Assembly (NCBI RefSeq): GCF_003751225.1
Contig: NZ_RJKE01000001.1
Coordinates: 8,928,001-8,992,000, forward strand
From: Actinocorallia herbida
GTDB lineage: Bacteria; Actinomycetota; Actinomycetes; Streptosporangiales; Streptosporangiaceae
Reading direction: 5' to 3'
Length of the DNA: 64,000 nucleotides
A program made the position numbers and the translations under genes. The notes beneath the pieces were generated by a model. It was not told the DNA's origin, made no database searches, and was given only the letters and a program-made list of their open reading frames with translations. This document shows positions 54,315 through 62,001 of this stretch, one piece after another; positions within the stretch are counted from its first letter, which is position 1, and each line of letters starts with the position of its first letter.

Positions 54315-55322
54315 GTGGACGACAGGCGTGCACAGGCGGAGGCGATAGAGGGCTTCGCGAAGGCGCTGCGGGAACTGCGCGATTCGGTCGGCAACCCTCC
54401 CTTCCGCGAGATGTCCGGCCGGTCCGGGGCCATCTCCCACACGACACTGCACGAAGCCACCAAGGGCAACCGGCTCCCGAGCTGGGGCACCACCGTCGAG
54501 TTCGTCAAGGCGTGCGGCGCGGACCCCGCCGCGTACCGCGATCACTGGGAGCGCGCGAACCGGACGTTCAGGCCGACGAGCGCCGAGGACCCCCCGATCC
54601 GGGTCGACGGCTCGGTGGGCACTCCGCCCGGTGGGCTCACGGCGGCCGCCGTCGCGCCGCAGGCCGCGCAGGTCGCTCTGGCGCCTCTCGGCGAGACCGG
54701 GGCGTCCGTTCCCGCTCAGCCGCCGCCGCCCGACGAAGTCGTGGGCCGCGTCCCCGCGCCGAGGGGTCCGAGGCGGTTCCGGCCTGCCCTTCCGACCGTG
54801 CTCGCCGCCGCGGCCGTCTGCGCGGGGGCGGTGATCCTCGTGGTGGCCGTCATCGACGGCGGGCCCGACGAGCCGGGTCCCGGCCCGTCCGCGGATCCGG
54901 CGGCTCCCGCGCTGACCGCGGCCGACTGCCCGGTGACACCGACCAACCCGCCGTCCGCTCCCCCGGCGAACAAGGGCGACGCCTCCATCTTCGTCGGCGA
55001 CCTCACGCTGCCCGACTGCACGCACGTCGGGCGCGGCCAGACCGTCACCAAGATCTGGCAGATCAAGAACGTCGGCACCGTCCCGTGGAGGGGATATTCA
55101 CTGCGCCGCCTCGACCAGCCGCAGCGGGCCGACCAATGCCAGACCATTCCCGAGATCCTGATCAAGGACACGCTCCCCGGCGAGATCGTCGACATCGAGA
55201 CCGAGATCACCACGCCGAAGAAGCCGGGCCTCTGCTACGTGCGGTTCAAGATGGCGAACGCCTCGGGAAAGCTCGTGTTCCCCGGAAGCCGCCCGGTCAA
55301 TTTCCAGATCATCGTCGACTGA
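54315..55322 (+). CDS. HTH-like, single-TM protein with NBR1-type Ig domain
   Basis: A 335-residue protein. Residues 10-85 resemble an XRE-like helical domain (FAKALRELRDSVGNPPF; SHTTLHEATKGNRLPSW) common at the N-terminus of actinobacterial signalling proteins. A Pro-rich linker leads to one membrane helix at 161-180. The outer part, about 205-335, is a NBR1-type Ig-like domain (TVTKIWQIKNVGTVPWRGY, then PGLCYVRFKMANASG) with the conserved tryptophans. Such an inside-DNA/outside-Ig layout suggests a surface sensor tied to transcription, as inference. The GTG at 54315 is the start. Confidence 0.82.
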   Translation: MDDRRAQAEAIEGFAKALRELRDSVGNPPFREMSGRSGAISHTTLHEATKGNRLPSWGTTVEFVKACGADPAAYRDHWERANRTFRPTSAEDPPIRVDGSVGTPPGGLTAAAVAPQAAQVALAPLGETGASVPAQPPPPDEVVGRVPAPRGPRRFRPALPTVLAAAAVCAGAVILVVAVIDGGPDEPGPGPSADPAAPALTAADCPVTPTNPPSAPPANKGDASIFVGDLTLPDCTHVGRGQTVTKIWQIKNVGTVPWRGYSLRRLDQPQRADQCQTIPEILIKDTLPGEIVDIETEITTPKKPGLCYVRFKMANASGKLVFPGSRPVNFQIIVD

Positions 55323-55326
55323 CGCC

Positions 55327-55359
55327 GATTCCCCGCCGCGTGTGACACGGCGGGGAATC
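55327..55359. terminator. Bidirectional terminator hairpin
   Basis: GATTCCCCGCCG (55327-55338) pairs with CGGCGGGGAATC (55348-55359) between the convergent NBR1-like and SpoIID-type genes. Confidence 0.8.
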
Positions 55360-55381
55360 GGGACCGGACGGCCTGCGGGCG

Positions 55382-56338
55382 TCAGGACTTGAAGGCGATC
55401 CCCTTGTAGTAGTACTTGAGGATCCTGCTGTAGCTCCAACCGGCCCTGGCCTTGTCGCGGGAGCCTTCCTGCGACATCCATTCGCCGTCACGCCACCAGG
55501 TGCGGCACGCCGTCGTGTTCTGGCAGTACTGCGCCTGGAAGATCTTCCCGCCGAGGGTCAGCCGGGTGCCCCACGTCGCGTTCACCGCGGCGTTGGTGGC
55601 CGGCTGCGCCGAGTTCGGCTTGTACATCTGGCTGTTCGTGTGGTCCCAGACGTCGAAGCACTTCCCGCTCGCGGTCTTGCGGGTCGAGTGCAGCGCCCAG
55701 TACCAGCCGTAGTTCTTGGCGGCGATCGCGCCGGCCTTCAGGGACTCCTTCGGCCAGCTCGCGTACCACTCGTTCGGCAGCACGTTCTTGACGTAGGTCT
55801 TGAACGGGATCCGCTGCACGATGCCCAGGTCCGCCCGGTAGACGAGGATCGTCGTGGGCGGCTTGGTGTGGGTGCCGTCGGTCTTGCAGCCGGTCGGCGT
55901 CGACGGGGTCGAGCTGAGGAACCTGTGCGAGGCGTTCTGGTTCTTCAGACCGGTCTCGAGGTTGCCTTTTCCACCGGGCTTGAAGTCCTGGTAGGAGCCC
56001 TTGTAGTTGCTGTTGAAATAGACGCGGACGGTCTTACCGCTGCGGTTCCAGACCGAGGCCGCCTCGTTCTTGATGCACTTGCCCTTGCCCGCGCCGGCTC
56101 CCTTGAAGTCGTAGCAGGAGGGCTGCGTGGTGCCGTAGTCGCCGACCGAAGTGGTGAAGTCGGAGACCGAGCCCTTGTTGCCGCTGTTGAAGTAGTAGCA
56201 GAACTCGCCGGTCTCGCACTTGCCGTTGCGGGTCGCCGCCGAGGCGGGCGAGGCCATGGCGAGCACCATCCCGCCGAGCGCCAGCGCGCCGGCGACCGCG
56301 GTGAGCCGCGAGAACAGCCGTGCAGTTCGTGTGGACAC
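55382..56338 (-). CDS. Secreted I36 inhibitor-like domain plus SpoIID/LytB-type domain
   Basis: A 318-residue exported protein. After a signal peptide (cut near ASA-ATRNG, residue 34) comes a peptidase inhibitor I36-like domain (about 35-139) with four cysteines (NGKC, GEFC, PSCYDF, GKCIKN). The second half matches SpoIID/LytB, which cleave or stimulate cleavage of peptidoglycan: TILVYRADLGIVQRIPFKTYV, VLPNEWYASWPKESLKAGAIAAK (in part). It is last of three cell-wall genes on this strand. Its I36 domain is nearly the same as that of the next gene. Confidence 0.9.
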   Translation of the reverse strand: MSTRTARLFSRLTAVAGALALGGMVLAMASPASAATRNGKCETGEFCYYFNSGNKGSVSDFTTSVGDYGTTQPSCYDFKGAGAGKGKCIKNEAASVWNRSGKTVRVYFNSNYKGSYQDFKPGGKGNLETGLKNQNASHRFLSSTPSTPTGCKTDGTHTKPPTTILVYRADLGIVQRIPFKTYVKNVLPNEWYASWPKESLKAGAIAAKNYGWYWALHSTRKTASGKCFDVWDHTNSQMYKPNSAQPATNAAVNATWGTRLTLGGKIFQAQYCQNTTACRTWWRDGEWMSQEGSRDKARAGWSYSRILKYYYKGIAFKS

Positions 56339-56372
56339 AGATGCCTTCCTCGTCGTCGGAGTCCGCGGGGCG

Positions 56373-57266
56373 TTATCGGACGTTGAAGCCCAGGGCGTTC
56401 CAGAACGGGGTCGGGTTCGGGTTGCTCAGGGTGTAGTCGTTGACGCTCGGGGCCGCGTACAGCTGCTTGCCGGGACGCACCTCGACGTGGGTGTGCGCGG
56501 CGCTGGGGGAGCTCACGCCGTGCCAGGCCTCGTCGGCGATGACCTGGCCGCGGGTGACCTTCTGACCGGCCGCCAGGCCGGCGCGCGGGGCGGTGTGCAG
56601 GTAGATGACCGTCTTCTTCGACGAGGCGACGTAGATGGCGATCGTGGAGAGGCCCGCGCCGCCGTTCGCGCCGCGCTTGACGCGGATGACCGTGCCGGTC
56701 ACCAGGGAGCGGACGTCCGCGCCCTTGCCTCGGATGAAGTCGATGCCCTCGTGCTTGCCCTTGGTGGTGGTGTAGCCGTCGTACTTGCAGCTGATGTAGC
56801 CGCCGCCACCGACGTAGAGGGCGTCCGACAGGTCGACGCGCGCGGAGGTCGACGGGCCGATCTTGTGCGAGGCGTTCTGGTTCTTCAGGGTGGCGTTCAG
56901 GTTGCCCTTGGCGCCGGCCTTGAAGTCCTGGTAGTTGCCCTGGTAGTTGCTGTTGAAGTAGACCCGGACGGTCTTGCTGGTCCGGTTCCAGACCGAGGCG
57001 GCCTCGTTCTTGATGCACTTGCCCTTGCCGGCGCCCGCGCCCTTGAAGTCGTAGCAGGAGGGCTGCTTGGTGCCGTAGTCGCCGACCGACGTGCTGAAGT
57101 CGGAGATGGAGCCCTTGTTGCCGCTGTTGAAGTAGTAGCAGAACTCGCCGGCGTCGCACTTGCCGTTGCGGGTGGCCGCCGAGGCGGGCGACGCGGTGGC
57201 GAGCACCATCCCGCCGAGCGCCACCGCAGCCGCGGACGCGCTGAGAACCTTGTTGAGCTTCGTCAT
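56373..57266 (-). CDS. Secreted I36 inhibitor-like domain plus M23 metallopeptidase
   Basis: A 297-residue exported protein. A signal peptide (to about residue 30) precedes an I36-like domain (31-135) and an M23 endopeptidase of the lysostaphin type. Zinc ligands are in HEGIDF (H and D) and HTHVEV (second H). M23 enzymes cut peptidoglycan cross-bridges. The I36 domain, normally a metalloprotease inhibitor fold, could bind the wall or guard the enzyme itself. It is 34 bases upstream of the SpoIID-type gene, in one transcript. Confidence 0.93.
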   Translation of the reverse strand: MTKLNKVLSASAAAVALGGMVLATASPASAATRNGKCDAGEFCYYFNSGNKGSISDFSTSVGDYGTKQPSCYDFKGAGAGKGKCIKNEAASVWNRTSKTVRVYFNSNYQGNYQDFKAGAKGNLNATLKNQNASHKIGPSTSARVDLSDALYVGGGGYISCKYDGYTTTKGKHEGIDFIRGKGADVRSLVTGTVIRVKRGANGGAGLSTIAIYVASSKKTVIYLHTAPRAGLAAGQKVTRGQVIADEAWHGVSSPSAAHTHVEVRPGKQLYAAPSVNDYTLSNPNPTPFWNALGFNVR

Positions 57267-57307
57267 GATCTGCTCCTTGTGTCTGTGCAGCCTGGGTTGG
57301 GGAGGAA

Positions 57308-58153
57308 TCAGCGGCGCTGGTATTCCTCCCAGGTGCGGATGGTCACCTTCGGGCCGTCGTCCGGACCGCGCCCGGCGAGCCCGTTCAGACCGAGGTAGTA
57401 GTCACCGACCTGGTGCTGGGACTGGGCGGAGAGGTCGGTGTCGCTGATGGCGACGGCGTGGATGTGCCACGGCCAGTCGGCCTGGTCGGGGTTGCGCACC
57501 CATGCCGCGAAGCCGACCTTGCGCAGCGCGCGGACGACCGCGGTACGAGTGGCCGCGTTCATCCCCTTGACGGAGATGTCGACCGTCCCGCCGCCGTCGT
57601 GGGTGCCCGCGGACGTGGGGTCGCCACCGGGGTTGTACGACCCCTGGTCCAACACGAGCTTGCGGCCCAGCAGCCGCTTCGCCTCGGCCAGCATGTTCCG
57701 CGTACGGGTGTTGATGATGACACCCCCGCTGGACACCTTGGCACCCGGGGTGATCGTCTTGGTGACCTTGAAACGTCCCGCGCCGAGCTTGGCGAGTGAC
57801 GTCTTTCCCGGCATGCCGTTGGCGGCGAGACCGGTGTAGCCGAGCGACTTCTGGTACTTCGCATAGGCGGCGACCGTCGTGGTGCCGAAGTACCCGTCCA
57901 CCCACTTCGCGGCGAGCAGCTTCCGGTCGCGCAGCGCCTTCTCCACGAGGAGCACGCTGGACTTCGCGCCCGGGGTCAACGTGTCGTCCGCCCGCCGCGG
58001 GTCGATCTGCGCCGCCTTGACGGTCGCTTCCATGTTCACGCTGGGCAACGCCCTCGCGTCCGCCGCCTGTGCCGCCGGCGACCCCGCCGCCCCCGTCAGA
58101 GGCGCAAGCAGAGCCGCCGCCGCAAGCGCGGCAGCACATGAGGTCAGCTTCAT
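57308..58153 (-). CDS. Secreted peptidoglycan-binding and M15-type carboxypeptidase-like protein
   Basis: A 281-residue exported protein. Signal peptide to about residue 30; a peptidoglycan-binding helical domain at about 50-125 (VLLVEKALRDRKLLAAKWVDGYFG, in part; TTTVAAYAKYQKSLGY); and a C-terminal domain with GTHDGGGTVDIS and WPWHIHAV, giving the H, D and H pattern of M15/VanY-type D-Ala carboxypeptidases. ATG 58153 has GGGAGAA upstream. First gene of the cell-wall trio; a palindrome 76 bases upstream may control all three. Confidence 0.87.
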   Translation of the reverse strand: MKLTSCAAALAAAALLAPLTGAAGSPAAQAADARALPSVNMEATVKAAQIDPRRADDTLTPGAKSSVLLVEKALRDRKLLAAKWVDGYFGTTTVAAYAKYQKSLGYTGLAANGMPGKTSLAKLGAGRFKVTKTITPGAKVSSGGVIINTRTRNMLAEAKRLLGRKLVLDQGSYNPGGDPTSAGTHDGGGTVDISVKGMNAATRTAVVRALRKVGFAAWVRNPDQADWPWHIHAVAISDTDLSAQSQHQVGDYYLGLNGLAGRGPDDGPKVTIRTWEEYQRR

Positions 58154-58796
58154 CGTTCTCCCGCGTCTCATCCGATGGTGGTCGTTTCCCGCAACGCCCC
58201 CACCGTCTCGACACCCCCGCCCCGTCCGCAACAAGATCTTGTTGTCAGCCTGTCCGACCAGCCCGCCTTACACCCCGACCCCCACCTGACAGCCTCCGAA
58301 CACCCCGAACGCCCGACCAGAACCCTGGTCTCCGTCGGTGCCCTCCCCGACGAAAGCGACCGTGTCCTCGCCTGAGGCATCCCTCGACGCCTCACCCGGC
58401 CGACGACAACAGGGACCGCGCCCGAACGCGCAAGGCGAACCGGACCACCGCAAAGAAGCGAACGCCATGACAGTCACTCACCGCAACGCTGGACAGAACG
58501 CCCGAACGGGAACGGCCGGCGCCGTTCGTCACGGCCGCCGAAGGCCGGACCCCGGTCCAGACGGACAAGCCGGGCGCCGACGAGAACTTGATGCTCGATC
58601 AAGTGGCCCGTACCAAGGACCTGACCGCCCGAACGGCGGCGTCCGGCTCAGCGGTGACGGTCTTCGTCACCGTGGCGGCGGGCGCTGAAGCGCCGACACC
58701 CTCCCGGTGGCAGGGTCTCCAAGTGGCAAGGCAGCCAGCCCGATCCGGCCGAAGGTCCCACTAGCCCCGATGACCGCCGGCGTCTACACATGGAAC
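58154..58796. other. Intergenic region upstream of the cell-wall trio; possible gene remnant
   Basis: No intact gene is supported in this 643-base gap. It holds the 16-base palindrome at 58229-58244. From ATG 58467 a small protein can be read only if one frameshift near 58520 is allowed, continuing as PFVTAAEGRTPVQTDKPG and ending at about 58760. Codon third positions are GC-rich in that second frame, so a decayed small gene is possible. Confidence 0.4.
58229..58244. promoter_or_regulatory. Perfect palindrome CAACAAGATCTTGTTG
   Basis: This 16-base perfect palindrome lies 76 bases upstream of the first cell-wall enzyme gene (minus strand), in the expected promoter area. It has the symmetry of a dimeric repressor site. 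No regulator gene is adjacent. Confidence 0.65.
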
Positions 58797-59567
58797 ATGA
58801 GCGACCCGAATGACGGCGATGGGGCCGGGACCGTCAGCCAGGCAGGCATCTACACGGCGCTTCAAGGCGGTGCCGACACCTACGTGGACGAGCGTGAAGC
58901 AGCCGCGATCATCCGCAGGGCGGCGTCGAACGCCGCGCAGCTCGCGACCGAGAACCGGGCATGGGTCATGCGGGCCGTCCGGTACATCGTCGGGCATCAG
59001 GGCGTCCGGCAGATCCTCGACCTCGGCTGCGGCAAGCCGCAGCGCACCAACGTGCACCAGGTCGCGCAGGCGATCGACCCTGAAGCGCGCGTCGTCTACG
59101 TCGACAACGACGTGCCGACCACCGGCCGCGCGCTCCTCGAGGCTCCGGGCACGATCTACCACCACGCGGATATCGCCGACGTCGAAGAGGTGCTGGCCGT
59201 GGCGGCCACCCACCTCGACCTCTGCCAGCCGACCGCGCTCCTCCTCGGCTCGGTCATGCACGTGGTGCCCGTCGACGACCCGGCCGGCCTCATCCGCCGG
59301 TACGTCCAGGCGCTCCCCTCGGGTTCGCTGCTCGCCCTGAGCCATGTCTCGAACGAAGGCGGCGCGACTCCGGCGCAACAGGAGGTGATCCGCAAGGCCT
59401 ACGCGGGCAGGCTGTGGGTGCGGACCTTCGAAGCGATCCACGACCTGTTCGGCGGTCTCGAGCTCGTCACGCCGGGCCTGGTCGACGTCTGGTCCTGGCC
59501 CCACATCACCGAGGTCGGGATCCCGGAGGGCGGGCTGAGAGTCGTCGGCGGGATCGCGCGGATCTAG
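58797..59567 (+). CDS. S-adenosylmethionine-dependent methyltransferase, PF04672 family, divergent
   Basis: A 256-residue relative of the methyltransferase at 30082. SQAGIYTALQGGADTYVDER corresponds to the family's YDYLLGGKDNF opening but with changed key residues; the SAM site reads ILDLGCGKPQRTNVHQVAQ and VVYVDNDVP. ATG 58797 is chosen so that the family start is kept; ATG 58770 is possible. Substrate unknown. It ends before a strong bidirectional hairpin. Confidence 0.88.
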   Translation: MSDPNDGDGAGTVSQAGIYTALQGGADTYVDEREAAAIIRRAASNAAQLATENRAWVMRAVRYIVGHQGVRQILDLGCGKPQRTNVHQVAQAIDPEARVVYVDNDVPTTGRALLEAPGTIYHHADIADVEEVLAVAATHLDLCQPTALLLGSVMHVVPVDDPAGLIRRYVQALPSGSLLALSHVSNEGGATPAQQEVIRKAYAGRLWVRTFEAIHDLFGGLELVTPGLVDVWSWPHITEVGIPEGGLRVVGGIARI

Positions 59568-59745
59568 CGCGCTTCCAACCCGGCCATAGGCCCGTCGGCA
59601 CCGGATACGACGGCTCCCTCACCTGCTTCGCGCGGGCCGCGACCACAAGAGGGCGCTTCGGGCGCGGAGCTTTTTTCCCCGGGTGTCGCAGGCCGCCGGG
59701 AGGCTCCGCACATCGTCGACCGGCGTCCCGTGCTGAGGGAGGGGA

Positions 59746-59780
59746 GCAAGAGGGGGCCGCGGATCGCGGCCCCCTCTTGC
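59746..59780. terminator. 15-bp bidirectional terminator hairpin
   Basis: Positions 59746-59760 and 59766-59780 pair perfectly around a 5-base loop, 10 bases from the stop of the minus-strand lipoprotein gene and downstream of the methyltransferase. Confidence 0.8.
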
Positions 59781-59789
59781 CTGTTCTTG

Positions 59790-60272
59790 TTACTGGGTCT
59801 CTCGGATGAGGGTGGCGCTTTGGCCGGAGAACTCCACGACGGCGTTGTGCGGTGCGTTCTGCACCCATTCGTCGAAACCGTCGAGGGAGCATTTGCTCTC
59901 GTCGGCCGGTACGGTGCCGTCGGGGCAGGTGCCGCCGGCGACGTAGAAAGCGGTGTCGGTGGCGGTGAAGAAGGCGACGTCGCCGACGAGGAACTTGCCC
60001 GGCGCCAGGTAGCTCAAGGTTCCCCACTTCTCGGTGATCTGCTGGCCCTGCTGCTCGCTCGAGGTGTCCGAACCGCCCGGGTTCTGCGGGGTGGAGGTTC
60101 CGCTCGGCGCGGAGGGCGCGTCCGGTGTGGAGATCTCACCCGGGGTCGCGGTGCCGCTCGGCGCGGGCGCGGAGGGCGGAGCCGCCGCGGAGCCGCCGTC
60201 GACCTCACCGTTGCAGGCCGTCAGGCCGAGCGCCAGTACCGCTGCCACGCCCGTGATCAGGATCTTCCGCAT
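59790..60272 (-). CDS. Lipoprotein, hypothetical
   Basis: A 160-residue lipoprotein. The signal peptide ends in the lipobox LTAC (Cys near residue 20), followed by a Pro/Ser/Thr/Gly-rich spacer to about 72 and a small C-terminal beta-type domain (WGTLSYLAPGKFLVGDVAFF) with two cysteines (GGTCPDG, SKCSLDG). Not recognised. ATG 60272 has ACGGGGA upstream. It is the last gene before the tRNA-Arg attachment remnant, in the ancestral flank. Confidence 0.75.
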   Translation of the reverse strand: MRKILITGVAAVLALGLTACNGEVDGGSAAAPPSAPAPSGTATPGEISTPDAPSAPSGTSTPQNPGGSDTSSEQQGQQITEKWGTLSYLAPGKFLVGDVAFFTATDTAFYVAGGTCPDGTVPADESKCSLDGFDEWVQNAPHNAVVEFSGQSATLIRETQ

Positions 60273-60541
60273 GGGTCCCCGTTCTCGTGCGCGATCCTTC
60301 ATGATCGCGTTATGCCGGGTGAGATGCGGGGCACGGCCCGATGGGTTCAGGCGCCGGGAAGTGATCAATCCGACCTGCCGCGTCCCGAACCCGCAGTCCG
60401 CCGGCGGCATCAGGATGCCCTGTCCGCACAGAGAAGTTCACACGCGCCCCCGAACTCTTCCCGGCCCCAGGGAAGAAGACCCGAGTGCACCGGTTTCCAC
60501 GCTCGCGAACCGAACAAAAACCATGCGCCCATCGAATACAA

Positions 60542-60574
60542 AAGGCCAGGTCGGCGTCACGCTGACCTGGCCTT
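60542..60574 (-). terminator. Intrinsic terminator downstream of the tRNA-Arg 3' fragment
   Basis: AAGGCCAGGTC (60542-60552) pairs with GACCTGGCCTT (60564-60574), and on the minus strand the hairpin is followed by a T-run (TTTTG). It lies just beyond the first tRNA-Arg 3' fragment, so it is likely the original tRNA terminator. Confidence 0.8.
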
Positions 60575-60580
60575 CTACCT

Positions 60581-60623
60581 GCGCACCCGAAGGGATTCGA
60601 ACCCCTAACCTTCTGATCCGTAG
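60581..60623 (-). tRNA. Truncated tRNA-Arg(ACG) 3' end, copy 1 (attachment-site remnant)
   Basis: On the minus strand these 43 bases begin with the anticodon loop CTACGGA (anticodon ACG) and run through the variable loop, the TTCGAAT T-loop and the acceptor 3' strand. The 5' half of the tRNA is missing: the sequence upstream on that strand is unrelated. It is therefore not a working tRNA but the kind of fragment left at one end of an element integrated in a tRNA gene. Confidence 0.85.
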
Positions 60624-61331
60624 TGATCAACTCATGTACGGTGTTTCGGCTGGTCAGATGGGGTTCGGCGCGGCAGGTCCTCCGGGTCGTGGGCGGGTAT
60701 CGGGCGGGACATGTCTTCTGGGGGCGGCCATGTGAGGGCTGTGGTGCGAGAAGACTGGTTGGCGTTACCGGGAACCCCACGGGCACCCCGTGCAGCCGGA
60801 AAGACGAAGGATGTTCACCTTGGTAGGTGAACATCCTGGTCGGAGCATGTTGAGCTTGCGCAGGTCAGCGGCCTGGCGAGGGTTGCGCCGCGAGGTCTGA
60901 TCGGCACAGCGATCGTGTTCCGAGGGTTGCCAGCAATTGAGCTCGCCGATCTGCGCGTGCGGCGGGAACGTCCTCGAGAAGTCGGATGAAGCGAGGTGTT
61001 ACAGGCGGAGGAGATGCCTTCTTCGCCGAGTCGGTCGACGTCCGGCTCAGGGACCAATAGCCGACCGCGGAGCAGGACGTCTTCTCTGTCGAGGTCCTGA
61101 TGGCGTTAGGGTCTGCGCACCCGGAGCCGGGCGATGAGTTCTTCGACCATTCGCGGGTCGAGATCGCTCAGGTGCGTGATTCCGGCGGCGCGATCGGTGT
61201 CTCCCGGGTGCGCCGTGGAGCCGTCACGGCAAGCGCGTAGGAGCCGGGGGGCGGTGATCGCCTCTTTTCCCGACTCCTTCCAGGAACGGACGGCCAACAC
61301 CGTCTACCTTGCTCGCCTCGGACCATCCTCG
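60624..61331. other. Accessory DNA between attachment remnants, no intact gene seen
   Basis: This 708-base stretch has no supported gene. Several short frames look protein-like over 30-50 codons (for example a minus-strand stretch near 61106-61200 ending EELIARLRVRRP), as expected of decayed genes. It contains the 12-bp perfect hairpin at 60809-60836. Confidence 0.45.
60809..60836. repeat. 12-bp perfect inverted repeat
   Basis: GGATGTTCACCT (60809-60820) and AGGTGAACATCC (60825-60836) flank a 4-base loop. It may be a terminator or part of the recombination region of an integrated element. Confidence 0.6.
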
Positions 61332-61559
61332 TCAGATTTTGTAGAGCCTGGGGAACGGGGTGGGAACGCACACCTGCAGGGTGCCGAAATCAACGGTCAC
61401 CGTGGCGGTGCCACTGATCGAGATCACCGTGCCGAGGCCGTGCTTGTCATGGCTCACCCGGTCGCCGACCGAGAAAACCTCGGGTGGCGGCGGAGGAGGA
61501 GGCGCTTTGAAGGGACTTGTCGGCAGGTAGCGCACTGTGGACGAGCGTGACTGGTTCAT
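61332..61559 (-). CDS. Small protein with UvrD/PcrA C-terminal tudor-like domain
   Basis: A 75-residue protein. After a Pro-run linker (KAPPPPPPPEVFS) it has FSVGDRVSHDKHGLGTV and TVDFGTLQV, matching the small tudor/SH3-like domain at the C-terminus of UvrD/PcrA helicases and similar stand-alone actinobacterial proteins. It may bind RNA polymerase or nucleic acid. ATG 61559 (MNQSRSSTVRYLP) is used. It lies between the two tRNA-Arg fragments, so it may be carried by the integrated DNA. Confidence 0.75.
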   Translation of the reverse strand: MNQSRSSTVRYLPTSPFKAPPPPPPPEVFSVGDRVSHDKHGLGTVISISGTATVTVDFGTLQVCVPTPFPRLYKI

Positions 61560-62001
61560 TGACTTCAGTATGCGCGCCGAACGCTCGTGGTCGGGTCTTC
61601 TGACCTCAGAAGCTTGGCCCGGTTCTCTGGGTGGGGCTGTCCTGGGCGCGGTTGCAACGGAGCGTTGGGGTGGGATTGGGACGGCGTAGGCGATCTTGTA
61701 GATCCTCATGCGGCCGGTCCCACTATCAGCCGGGGCTTCCTCAGGGATGGATGCCCGAACGACGCCCGATCGCCACAAACGAACACAGCCAGTCCTTCTC
61801 AAGTGAAGAACTGGCTGCTCAGGCCGTACTTAAAGCGCACCCGAAGGGATTCGAACCCCTAACCTTCTGATCCGTAGCGGACGCTGCTCATCCGCTCCGC
61901 CGCAGCTCAGAGGTTGGTAAGACCGGCCGGGAGGCCAACGCGGGAACGCATCGGGAACATCACACAGTTCGTGGCCGGGTGACCACAACATGGGTTCGAA
62001 C
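61560..62001. other. Spacer with second tRNA-Arg fragment, no gene seen
   Basis: No gene is supported in this 442-base region apart from the tRNA-Arg fragment. It includes a near-perfect stem CAGCCAGTCCTTC (61786-61798) / GAAGAACTGGCTG (61805-61817) that could end transcription from the tRNA side. Confidence 0.5.
61835..61877 (-). tRNA. Truncated tRNA-Arg(ACG) 3' end, copy 2 (attachment-site remnant)
   Basis: The same 43 bases as at 60581-60623, identical throughout and in the same orientation, 1,254 bases away. The flanks differ on both sides and the 5' half of the tRNA is again missing. With copy 1 it shows two recombination junctions made by an element using the tRNA-Arg anticodon-loop end as attachment site. 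Confidence 0.85.

Noticed and set aside
60581-60623. Functional tRNA-Arg gene
   Set aside because: The 5' half (acceptor strand, D-arm, anticodon 5' stem) is missing, so it cannot fold as a tRNA.
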